A stretch of DNA of 64,000 nt from Diacronema lutheri. Its lineage: Eukaryota > Haptophyta > Pavlovophyceae > Pavlovales > Pavlovaceae. Below the pieces are notes generated by a model, which was given only the letters and a program-made list of their open reading frames with translations, was not told the origin of the DNA and made no database searches. Made by a program: the position numbers and the translations under genes. The stretch lies in the NCBI GenBank assembly GCA_019448385.1, contig JAGTXO010000003.1, forward strand, positions 186,001 to 250,000, written 5' to 3'. The first letter of the stretch is position 1; every line of letters starts with the position of its first letter. This document shows, piece by piece, positions 10,474 through 21,725 of this stretch.

Positions 10474-10630
10474 CGACAACGAAGGCGGCGAGTTGCCGCG
10501 GCCTTGGCGCTCGGGCGGCGGGCTGGCGGGGCTCGCGCGCGCTCGACGAACGGCTCGGCCGTCGCCTCTGGTGAGCTAGCTGCCCCTAAGAAACCGCCGA
10601 TATGCTTTCAGCATGGCGACCCTTCTACTT
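10474..10630. other. DNAI2 5' flank, no gene seen
   Basis: This is the upstream region of DNAI2 (-), rich in CG. It changes to AT-richer sequence at about 10590-10650, where the accessory island begins. No open frame with recognisable content was found. Confidence 0.5.
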
Positions 10631-10668
10631 ATACTAACGGCGCTTACGTCAGGACAGCGGGGTCAGCA
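10631..10668. repeat. 38-bp dispersed repeat, copy A (candidate end of the accessory element)
   Basis: The sequence starts ATACTAACGGCGCTTACG and ends GGGGTCAGCA. It is identical over 38 bp to 62057-62094 and related to 41725-41765. It sits 408 bp beyond the stop codon of the Fanzor-containing gene, at the change from host to accessory sequence. In TnpB and Fanzor loci the guide-RNA scaffold and the element end lie just downstream of the nuclease gene, so the position is suggestive. Confidence 0.6.
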
Positions 10669-11076
10669 GTTGTATAGATGGTCAAGCCAAATCCGATCAG
10701 GGGCACGATCGCGCCCCGAGTGCAGCGCGGGCCGTTCGGAAGGACGTCCTTGTGAGGGAGCTCTTCGCGTTTGGCGAGCGGGGGAGCACGACGCGCAGCG
10801 TTGCTGCGGCGGCGTGCGGGCGGCGAGCAGCGGTCGGGCTGCTCGCGACGAGGCCGGAGCAGACGGCGCCGTGGCCGCCGGCGCAGGTGACGCGCGCCGA
10901 CGAGCCGTAGCGAGCGTCCGTGATCCGCACGGCGGTTGGAGCGGGCCGGCTGGTGCGGCGCGCTCGGCCACGGGTGGCGGCGTGCACGGTCGTGCCGCGC
11001 GCGGCACGCGTCGCCAGCCGCGCGCGACCTGGGCAGAGCCCGCAAAGCGTCGACCGCTGCGCGGCTCGGCCGTGCG
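10669..11076 (-). other. 3' flank of the Fanzor-containing gene; candidate omega-RNA region
   Basis: About 400 bp lie between the stop codon at 11077 and the 38-bp repeat. No convincing open frame fits here. From family knowledge, Fanzor guide RNAs derive from the region overlapping or following the 3' end of the nuclease gene, up to the element end. I cannot fold or align it here, so this is a positional inference only. Confidence 0.3.
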
Positions 11077-14000
11077 TCAACGCCGGCCGCGCTTCGGCCC
11101 GCGCGCGCTGCCGCCGCCGGCACTGGCGCTGGCAGCTCCGCGGGCGGGGGTGCGGGCGCGAGAGCCGCCGCCGCCACCGCCGCCGCGCCCGCCGCCGTCG
11201 TCGCCACCGCCGTCGCCGCCGCCGCCTCCCCCGCCGTCATCGTCGTCGTCGCCGCCGCCGCCTCCGTCGCCGTCGCCGTCGCCGTCGCCCTCGCCGCCGC
11301 CGCCGTCGCCGCTGCCATCGTCGTCGTCGTCGTCGTCGCCCTCGTCGTCGCCCTCGTCGTCGCCGTCGCACTCGTCGTCGCAGTCGTCGCCCTCGCCGTG
11401 CACCATGCGCTCCTCACGCTCCCACACCTCGCCGCGCGCCCACCAGGCGAGCACGAGGGCAAAGCGCTCAGGCGTCGACGTGGTGTCGCGCCCGGCCGCG
11501 TGCGCCGCCATGTCGTGCACGTCGTAGAAGATGTTGCGCGCGGCGTTGTAGTCGCGGTGCACGGGCTTCTTGCCGCCGTTGCACGCCGGGCAGATGACGA
11601 GCGCGTGCACCGTGCGCGTGCCGCCCTTTGCCACGGGCAGGCGCGGGTTCTGCGCGAGCTCCGCGCCGCAGCGCTGCAGCCTGCCGCCCTTGGCGAGCCG
11701 CGGCATCGAGCAGTGCATCGACGTGTACGGCTCGGGCACGAAGACGGCCGCGACGCCGCGCCGCCGCAGCTCGCGCAGCAGCCCCACCTGGAAGGCGGGC
11801 GGCGCGCCCTTGGGCTGCGCGCCCTTGTGGTCGCGCAGCCACTTGCCCACGCACACGAGCAGCCGGTCGCGCGTCACGCCGTCGACACAGTGCGCCGCGA
11901 TGAGCGCCTCGGCGACGCGCGCCGCGTTGGACCGCCCGCCGCTGTCGCGCCGCCAGCGCTCCTTCCGGCGCGCCGGCGCGTCGTACACGTGCTCGGCGGC
12001 GCGCTCGCGCACCCGCGCGCTCTCGCGGTGGAAGGCGTGGAACTCGCCCTCGCCGAGCACCTTGGCGCTGTGCGCCTCGCCAAGCCGCGCCTCGTCCGCC
12101 TCCACGCTGAACTCCTCGCCGCGCCCGTCCTTGCGCACGCGCCGCCGCGCCGCGTTGGTCTTGGCCGTCTCGCGCGCAAAGCCCGCGGCGCGCGCGCGCG
12201 CGCGCTGCGTGAACTGCCGCCAGACGGCCGCCCGCCCGACGTGCGCAGAGTAGGTGGTGATGTTGCCCATGTTCGGGTCGGCCGCGACGACGACCGCCGC
12301 CTCGACGTCGATCGCCCGCCGCAGCTCGGAGCCGAGCGCGACGGCGATGCGCCCGTCCGGCCGGCGCCAGCGGTGCAGGACGCCCGAGCCGCCGGCCGGC
12401 GCCTGCGCCTTCGGCACGAGGACGGTCCCGACGGCGTGCACGGCGACGCCATCTGTCACCACCGACTTGACGGGCTGCCGGCCCGGGAGCGGCACGCGCG
12501 GCAGCGGCGCGAGGCCAACCCACGAGCGCCGCGCGTGCCACGGCAGATCGGCCGGCGGCCGCTCGCGCCCGGCGTAGTCGAAGACGCGGTTGGAGATGTC
12601 GAAGCGCGTCGCAAAGACCGCGTACCTGACGCGCACGTCCGACATCGGCGGGGTGTTGCCGTTTGTGCCTGTCCACTTGATCGGCTCGCCATCGTGGTCG
12701 CGCAGGTCCAGCGCCTTGAGCCGCGCGCGCAGCTCCTTGCGCTCGTCATCCGAAAGCGTCACCCAGATGGCGCTCGCGGCGAAGCGCACGTTGCGCGGCA
12801 CCTGCGCGCAGCGCGCGGCGCGCGAGCGCGCGGGCGCGTGACCAACCTGGCCGCGGGGCGGCGCGCACGGCGGCGGCGCGCGCGCGCTTGGGCCCTCGGC
12901 GGCGGCAGCGGCAGCCACGCCTCGCGCGCACATTGTGCGTGCGCAGCGGCGCCACATTGTACCGCGGCGGCCGTCCGGTCAGCTGCGTGTGGATGTGCGC
13001 GAGCCGGCAGAGCAGCGCCTGCCCCTCGGCCACGTGCTGCAGGGTGCGGATCTGCACGAGGAAGTAGCGCGTCGTGTGCCGGTCGTAGTTCCACCTTTTC
13101 GTGGGCGTGCACTTGTAGTCGATCTTGTGGAGGACCATGTCGGGCAGGTGGCGGTCGAGCGCGGCGGGGCAGCCGACGCGCGCGCCCTCCACGTCGCCGC
13201 GCAGCAGCCGCTCGCACAGCTCGCGCACGCGCGCGTTTCGCTGCATCTCGGGCAGCGCGACGAGCGCCTCGTCGCGCTCGACTGCCGCGCGGACGACGTC
13301 GCGGAGCAGCCCGTTCACGACGCGCGATGGATGCATCAGGCACGCGGTGGACACCTGCGTCGCCTCCGCCTCGAGGATCTCCGTGAGGCCCACCGCGCAG
13401 ACGGGCTGGACGCCCTCGGCCATCTCGCCGACGGCGCGCGCCGTCGCCGCCTTGGTCTGCGCGGCGGCTTGCTCGGCGGGCTTGCCTCGGGGCGCTGCAC
13501 CGTACGTGCTCTCGTCCTTGTGCCAGCCGATGGCCGAGAAGATCGCACGGACGGTTCCCTTGTCCATCGTGGTCGACGTGTGCACGCTGGTCGACGGGCC
13601 GCCCGACGCCGCGCCGACGGCCTGCGCGCTCGCCACCGCAGCCTCGTCGCGCACCACCTTGTTGATGACGCGGTACGCCTGTGTCGTGAGCCTGTGCACG
13701 GCCGCCGCGATGCGCCGCAGCTCCTTCCGCGCACCGGGCTGCGCCGTCACCGCCTGCGGCCCCGCGTTGAGCGTCGAGCGCTTGACCACGAAGCCCGGGA
13801 GCACGCTGCCGCGCGTGCGCGCCGTCGCGCCGCCGGCGGCGCGCGCGCTCGGCGCAGCGGGCTCGTCCACGCGCGCGCGCTCGACGCCGCGCGCGCGGGG
13901 AACGCTCGGCGCGCGCGCGCCCGCGGCGTCGCGCGCGCTCGCGGCGGCACCCGCCGCGGCGCGCTTGCCCGCGGCGCCCGACTCGCCGTGCGCGCGAAGC

Positions 14001-17000
14001 GGCGCCGACGCCAATGCCGACGCCGCGCCCGCGCCGCCGCTGCCGCTGCCCGATACGCCCGCGCGCCGCTTCTGCTCGTCGCGCGTCTTGCGGAACTGGG
14101 CGACGAGGTCGCTGCTCACGTTGGCCTCAGGCTCCCACGTGTCGGCGCTCTCGTCGTAGCCCCGCCACCTGATCCGGAACTGGAACGTCACCTTCTTGCC
14201 CGCCTTGCGGCGCTCGTCGACGACCGCCTCGACCTCGTACGTGCGCGCCTCCTCGTCGACGCTCGCGCCCGCCGCGCTCGCGCCCGTGTCCGGCCACCCA
14301 GCGACCGTGCCGCCCAGCCTCTCGGCGGCCGCGCGCAGCTGCCGCTCGCGCTGGGCGGCCGCGGCGCCTCGCGCGACCAGCGCGGGCAGCATGCCCGCGC
14401 CGCCCGCGAGGCCGTGCGCGCCGACGCTGGCGGTCATCAGCGCGTCGAGGCACGCGAACGTTGCGAGCGCACGCGCGCCATCGTCGCCGCCGCGCGGCTG
14501 CGAGCGCACGACGGGCGATGGCCGCGGCTCCCCCTCGGCCGCGAGCAGCGGCCAGATCGCACTGGCCAGCGCGACGGCATGCGCGCCGACCGCGACGGCC
14601 ACGTCCGCGTCGAGCGGCGCAAAGTCGTAGCGCACGAGCGCGGCCGGGCGCGAGTCGTCCGTCGGCCGGTCGGCGACGAGCAGCCCGACCGGGCGCGGCG
14701 GCTCGCCGGACGGCGCGGCGACGGGCACGCAGAGGAGCACGACGAGCAGGCGCGGCGTGCCGCCGAGCAGCGCGCGCGCGGCATCCGCCCCGTCGGCTCC
14801 GCCGCGCGCGGCCGCGGCGAGCAGCTCGGCCGCGCGCGTCGGGCCCAGCGCCGTGCGCGCGTCCTTGCGCGCGCGTGCGCGGGCCGTGTACGCGGCGCAG
14901 GCGTCGTCGAGCACCGCCGCGCTGGGCGCGGTGCCAGTCGTCGCCCACGCGCGCAGCGCGTCGCGCACCCGCGTGACGATCGCCTGGTCGACCGCCGCCT
15001 CGCCGGCAGCGTGCGCCGGCGCGCACGCCGGCGGTGCGGCGGCAGGCGCGAGCGCGGGCGCGCCGTCGGCGCCGTCAACGCCGACGGCGCCGTCGGCGCG
15101 CCGCCACGCGAGCTTCGCCTCGATCTGCTGCCGGACGGCGTGGCAGTGCCGGTCGATGCCGCGCGCGTCGTCGAGCGCGGCCAGCGCGTCCTCAGCGGCG
15201 GGACGGCCGCTCGCGTCCGCGACGGCCTGCAGGCAGAGCAGCGCGGCCGCACGCGCGTTGCACGCGCTCTGCGGCTCGGGCGCGAGCGCGAGCTCGAGCT
15301 CGAGCGGCGACGCGCCTCGCGCCGCGGCGATCGCGTCCATCAGCACGTCCAACCGCTGCACCAGCGCCCTGTGCGCGTCGCGCGGCGCGCCCGTCGACGG
15401 CGCGCGCGAGCGCGTCGCCACGAGCCCGAGCGCGCGCGCCGGCGCGCCCGCCGGCGTGTGCAGCACGAGCAGCGCCGCGCCCGCCAAGCTCGCGTTGCGC
15501 GTGACGAGCGCGAAGATGCGCGTCGCCTCGTGCGCGCCCACCGACGCCCAGATCGCAGCGCGATCGGCGTCCGTCTGCGCGTCGCACAGGTCGCGCACGT
15601 CGTCCGGCGCGAGCAGCGCGCCGCCGCCGGCGGAGCGCGCGACGATCGCCCGCGCCTCCGCCACGAAGACGGCCTGCGGCAGGTCGGCGTGGCGCGCGTC
15701 GACGATGGCGCGCGTCGCGTGCACGCCGAGCTCCACGCCGCGGTAGAAGGCGCGCGCGTTGGCCGCGCGCGCGTGCGCCGGCCGTCCGTCCGCGTTGCGC
15801 CTCGCGCGCGCCTGCTTGCTCGTGCGCGCGAGGCCGTCGCGTGGCGGTGGCGGCAGCGTGGCGAGGAAGCGCGCGGCGGGCGGCGGCGCGCGCACGCCGC
15901 GCTGCCGCCGTGCGATGGCCGCGAGCCGCCGGCCCGCCGCGCTGCCGCCCGCGCCGACGTGCTGCCGGCGGCCGAGCGCCGCCGGTGGCGGCGGCGGCGG
16001 CGGCGCGGCGGCGGGCGGCGGCGCGACGGCGGGCGGCGGCGCGGCGGCGGGCGGCGGCGCGGCGGTGGGCGGCGGCGCGGCGGCGGGCGGCGGCGCGGCG
16101 GCGGGCGGCAGCGGCGGCGGCGCGGCGGCGACGGCAGCACCAGTCGGCTTGTCCGCCCACGCACCCGAGACTCTGTCCCAGACCTTGCCCCATGGCGCGC
16201 GCCCACGCGGCCGCGCGAACTGCCCCGGCTCGAGCGCCTGGCCGCGCTTGGCGGCGGCGGCGGCGGCAGGGGGCGGGCGGCCGGCGCGCCAGTCGAAGAC
16301 AGGTGCAACCGTGGCGGCAGGCGCCGAGTGCCGCGCGTCGGTCACAGAGCGCGTGGTGCGCGCGGCGACCGTGGCACGCCTGGCGGGCGGGCGGTGAGCA
16401 GCGCCCGCCGGCGCGCCGGCGGGCGCGGCCGCCTCGAGCCCGGCGGAGGCGCCGCGCTTGCGCTTGCGCGTGCCGCCGCGCGTGCGCCTGCGCGCGCGCC
16501 CGCCGCGCGCCCGTTCGGCCTGCGCGTCGCCAGCCGCGTCGCCGGCCGCGTCGCCGCGCCGCACGTAGACGACCGCGAACGCCTCCTCGCCGGTCCCGTC
16601 GACGCCGCCGCGCGCGCGGCGCAGGACCGACCGCCACTGCAGCCGCCGCGCGCGGCCGGGCTCGCACGCAAACCAGCGCCCACCGCGCCTGACGACGGCC
16701 ACAAAGTCGTCGTCGCGCCGCCCGCGCCGGCGCGTGCGCAGCAGCACGCACTGCACGTCGAGCCAGCCCTCGTGCCAGTCGGCCGTGCTGGGGGCGACGC
16801 GAATCGACTGCGGGAGCTCGACGCCAAAGCCGGCGAGCCGCACGATGTGCGCGACGATGACGCTCGAAATGGCGGGGGCGCTCGACGGGTCGCCCGCTGC
16901 AGCGAGCACCGCCCCGCCCCAGTGCTCACGCGTGACGCAATCCGCGTCCTCGACGTGCACGTGCGCCACGCTCGCGCCGAGCTGGTGCAGCAACGCGCAG

Positions 17001-20000
17001 ATGTCGGCGTCGACCGTCCTCTCCTCCTCGGCCGCCTCGGCCGTGCCGCGGGCGGCGGCGTCGCCTGCCGGCTGCCCGAGGTACGCGATCGCCCGCTCGA
17101 CGGCCGCGCGCTCCGCACGCGCTGCGCTGTCGATCGCCGCATTGCCGACGGGCGCGCGCAGCGCCGCGATCGCGTCTTGCAACGCCGTCGCGTCGCCCGT
17201 CGCCGCCGTCGCCGCCACCGCCGCCGCGCTCGCGGTGCCGTGCGCGACGGCGTGCAGCGCGGCGGCGCGCGCGGCGGGGATGCGCCCGTCCAGCGCGAGC
17301 ACGAGCGGCGGCCCGGCCGGCGTCTGCTGCCGCCGGTGCCGCCGGCTCGCAGCCGGGTGGTCGGCGCGCGCGCGCTCGAGCCGCGCGCGCCGCTCGACGA
17401 CGCGCGCCCAGAAGGCCTGCACCCTCGGCTGCGCGAATGCAAGCCAGCCGACGCCGCGCGTCACGACGTGCACGACGATCCGGTCCTCGTGCCTGAGGTA
17501 CTGCACGTAGAGCGCTTTGCGCACGCCGAGGACGTGCATGCCGAGCTGCAGCTGATCGCGGTGCGGCTGCGGCGGCCCGTCCTCGTGCGCCTTGGCGTCC
17601 GCCTTGGTGAGCGTCTTCACCTCGACGAGGACCTGCTCGTTGTCTTCGGGGAGGATGGCGAGCCCGTCCGGCGAGAAGGCGAACGGCGCGCTCTTGTCGT
17701 GCGGGTCCGCACGCACCATCGGCAGGTTGCACACGACGGTGATGCCGTACGCGGCCGCCAGCTTGCGCAGCGCGACGGCCTCGCCGAGGATGCCCGCGGT
17801 CGTCGCCTTGGTCCGCACCTCGCGCCGCCGCCGGTGCACGTACTCGTCGGTGAGCGTCTCGTGCGCGACGCCGGCGTTGTCGTTCACGACGTCGCCAACC
17901 TTGCTGCCCGTGACCTCCTCCCATCGCTCGTCGTGCCAGCGCGGGCTGCGCTGCGCGGGCGCGCCCGCGCCGACGGCGTCGAGCACGCGGCGCAGCGCTG
18001 TGCCGTCGGGCGCAGCAGGCACGCGCGCGCGGTCCTGGGCCTCGCGAGCGTCGAGGACGCAGCCCGTAGTGGAATCTTGGGGTAGGTCGAGCTTGCTCGC
18101 CTCGCCGTAGCGGCTCTCCAGCTGGCGCGGTGCGTCGGCAGGGCCGCCGTCCGTGCGCGCACCCGACGCGCCCGCCAGTGCACGGGGCGCAGCGTCCGAG
18201 GCGCCCGCCGCGCCCGCGCCGCCGCCAATCGCGCCAGCGCACGCGCGCGCCGCGACCTGCGGACGGCCAGCCGCAGGGACCTCGTCCGCTCGGCCGGCCG
18301 CTGCGTCGGCCGTCCGCTTGGCCACCTCGCGCACGTCTCCGAGCGCGAGCGTGGCTGGCGCCGTCGAGCTCCCGTGGCGTTTGTTCCAAAACTCGAGCAG
18401 CCCGCCAAGGAAGGGCGTGCCCGTCGGGCGGTCCTCGGGCACCTCCGCCAGGATCGCGTCGACGCGCAGCGCGGCCGCCACATCGCAAAACGCGCGCGCG
18501 GCGCGCGCCATCCGCTCGGCGCGCGCGCCGCCGTCGTCCGCCGCGCGGCGGATGGCGTGGCTCACGTGCGCGACGCGGAGCGAGACGACGGCGTGCGCCG
18601 GCGCGTCGGCGCCCGTGCCGAGCGTGTGCCGCCGGATGGCCAGCTGCCCATCGCCCATGCGCGGCGGGAGCGACGCGCACGCCGCGACGGTCGTCTTGCC
18701 GGCCGCGCTGTCGCACAGCCAGCTCGCCTCGCCGCCGCCCGCAAACTCAAAGGTCGCGAAGCCCTCGCGGCCGAAAAGCGCGACGAAGTGGTCGAGCACC
18801 GCCTTGTTGATCGCGCGCGCCGCCGGCCGCGTCGATGCGCCGCGGGCAGCGCCACCCGCCGCGCCGCGCGCATCGCTGCACGTCGCAGGGCAGGTGCAGC
18901 CGGACGCGCGCACGCCGTCCGACCGCGTCCGCGGCAGCTCGAGCTCGCGCACCTTGGGGCAGAACCAGAGCGGGTTGGACGCCTCGAGGCACAGCACGAC
19001 GAGCCGCCCGTCCGTGCCGGCCAGCGCGCGCGCGTCGCGCAGCAGCTCGACGGCGAGCTCGGACGTCGCCGCGTGCACCGCCGGCTCGCCCGTCGCGCGG
19101 TCGGGCGGGAAGAGGCCGCCGCCGACGAGCGGGCTGGGGCAGCGGCCGAGCATCACGAGCAGCGGCGGCGGCGGCGTCTGCGGCGCCTGCTGCCCGACCG
19201 CAGCCGCCGTCAGCCCGGCCAGGTCGGAGCTCGTGCGGAGGGCCTTGAGCGCGACGCGCGAGCCGGTGCCCGCCTGCTCGGAAAACGTGGCGAGCATGGC
19301 GCACGTGCTCGCCCTCGCGCCGCACTGCCAGCTGACGCGCGCGAGGAGGCCTTCCAGCGTGTCGTTTTCGCGCGGCCGCGTGACCGCGTCGAGCGCCGCC
19401 GGGCCGAGCTGGAGGCTGCCGGGCGTGACGCACAGCACCGCCTCGTGGTAGGCGCGCAGCAGCTCCCTCGGCAGCTGCTCGGCGGGCGTCGCCGCCTGCC
19501 CGCCCACCCACCGTGCACCGTGGCCGCCGTCGCCCGCGCCCGCGAGCCGGACCGCCGGCCCGCCCGTGATCGCCGAGGTCGGTGGCGTGCCGAGCGCGTC
19601 GACGAGCGCGCGCACGGGCGCGACACGCCTGCGCGCAGCGTCCGCGCCGACGGCGAGCGCGGCGATCTGAGCGCCCTCCCATGCGCGCTCCCTCGCGTCG
19701 TCCCGCGCGGCCGCCGGCGCGGCGCCCGGCCGCGCGCCGTGCGGCACCGCGCACGCCGCCGCGACGACCTCCGCGCGCGCGCCGGCGGCGTCGGGCGCGT
19801 GCAGCTGCGCGAGCGCGCCAAAGAGCGCGGCGGCCGAGCGGTAGCGGCCGTGCGCCGCGACGAGCGCGTAGAGCACGCGCAGCGCGGCCACGCCCGCCTG
19901 GTCGGGCGCGTCGCCAGCGATTTGCTCGACCTCCCACGTGCGCGTGGGCGGCGGGCTGCCGTCAGCCGGGTCCGGACGCAGCGCCCACGCGCGCTCGACG

Positions 20001-21652
20001 ATCGCGTTGAACACGCCGTGCGCGGCGCCCTCGTCAAACTCGGCGGCGCCCGCCGCGTGCGCGCACCACCCGTGCACGCGCGACGTGGGCGCGTCCACGG
20101 CGCGCTGCATGACGAGCACCGCCGGCCGGTCGACGCAGCCGAGGCTCACCGCCGCGTGCTTGCCCTCGAGCAGCGCCGCCGCCGCAGCCTCGACCAAGGC
20201 GTCATCAGGCGCGTCGCCGACGACGACGGCACAGCCGTCGCCGTACTCGGCCTGCATCGCGGCGACGCACGACGCGACAAAGTCGCCGCCCGCGGCCGCC
20301 GCGTGTCGCGCCGCCAGCATCCGGCGCGCGATGGCAAGCCAGACGTACTCGGCCGGCGCGCGCGCGGCGCGCGCGCGAGGCGCGCCGGCCGCGCCGCGTG
20401 CGCCCGCGCGTGCGCCTCCAGCGGCCGCAACGGCCGAGGCGGCTGGAGCGGCGGTGAGCGTGCGCCGCGCGCGCTTCGCCGGCCGCGTGATGGGCGATGC
20501 ACCCGCCGTCGCACCGCCCGCAGCAGCCGGTGCGGCCGCCACAGCGCCCGCCGCGACGCCACTCGTCACGACGCCCGTGGCGGGCGGCGCGGCGGCGGAC
20601 GTGGCCGCCTCGACGGGCGTCGCGCAACTACCGCCAGCGGTCGCGGACGCGCCCGGCGACGCGTCGGCGAGGAGGTGGCGCAGCACGCCGCGCGCGAGCG
20701 CGACTCGCACGGCGAGCGTCAGCGCGCGCAGGCGGTCGGAAGGCGAGGCGTCGCGCTCGGCGTCGGCGGACGTGGCGGCAGCAGGCGGGGCGGCGGGCGG
20801 CGCGGCGGCGGACCGGGCGGCCGCCGGCGCAACCTCGTCGGCCTTGGCCAGCCAGACGAGCCCGGCGACTGCGAGCACGACGCTGTACGCGCCGACATCG
20901 TCACCCGCAACGCGCGCCAGCCGGGCGTGGGCGTCGGCCTCGGACACGGCGACGCGGAAGAGCACGTCGTCGCGGGCAGCTTGCTCGGCAAACTGACGCA
21001 GCTGCTTGGCCATCGTCACGCCGGCGACGGACGCCTCGCCCGCCTCTGCCTCGACCTGCTCGTCCTGGCCGATGGCGGACGCGCCGGCCTCGGCGCCACC
21101 GTCGAGTGTCCGGCGGCGCTCGAGGGCAAAGCCACGCACACAGACGCTCTGGAGGCCGCCGAGCGCGCCCGCCTTTTCGTGCAGCGCGCACGACAGCTCG
21201 ACCACCGAGTCCACGCGCCTCGCGGCGGCGCCCCCCCGCTCGCCGCGCGTGGCCGCGCGCACGACGAACACCGTGAATTGCGCGCGCTTCGCCGCGCGCG
21301 CCGACGCGCACGCGTGCTTCAGGAGCCGGCAAAGCGCGGGCCTTTGCGCCGCTGCGCCCCGCGTGCACAGCAGCAGTTGGCCGCGCTCGTCGCCCAGCTC
21401 CTGCTCGACGGCGGCCTCGAGCGCGTCGTCCGTCAAATCGCCGTGCTCCGTCGAGGCGAGCGCGCGCGCAGCCGCGAGCGCCAGCTCGCCTGCGTCCGCG
21501 CGCCGCCGGCGGCGCGCACCGGCGGGCGCGTGCGGCGCCGACGCGTGTGACGACGCCGCCGCGTCCGCGCGCGCACACGCGGCGCGCAACGCCTCACGCG
21601 CCGAGGCGGCCGCGCGCGCCCTGGGCGCGAGCTTCAAGAACGTGCGCGCGGC

Positions 21653-21725
<73 letters not shown>

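Noticed and set aside
10631-10668. TACTAAC within the repeat as an intron branch point
   Set aside because: No exon flanks it, and the match lies in a dispersed repeat present in intergenic DNA.
11077-12957. Fanzor as a separate gene starting at the ATG at 12957
   Set aside because: The first 52 codons of that frame are low-complexity intron sequence. The N-terminal Fanzor helices lie upstream in another frame, and a GT-AG intron joins them exactly at conserved residues.
12935-18085. Plus-strand open frame of more than 1,700 codons antisense to the giant gene
   Set aside because: It is an Arg/Ala/Gly/His-rich shadow with no domain; the opposite strand has YqaJ, chromodomain and Fanzor motifs.
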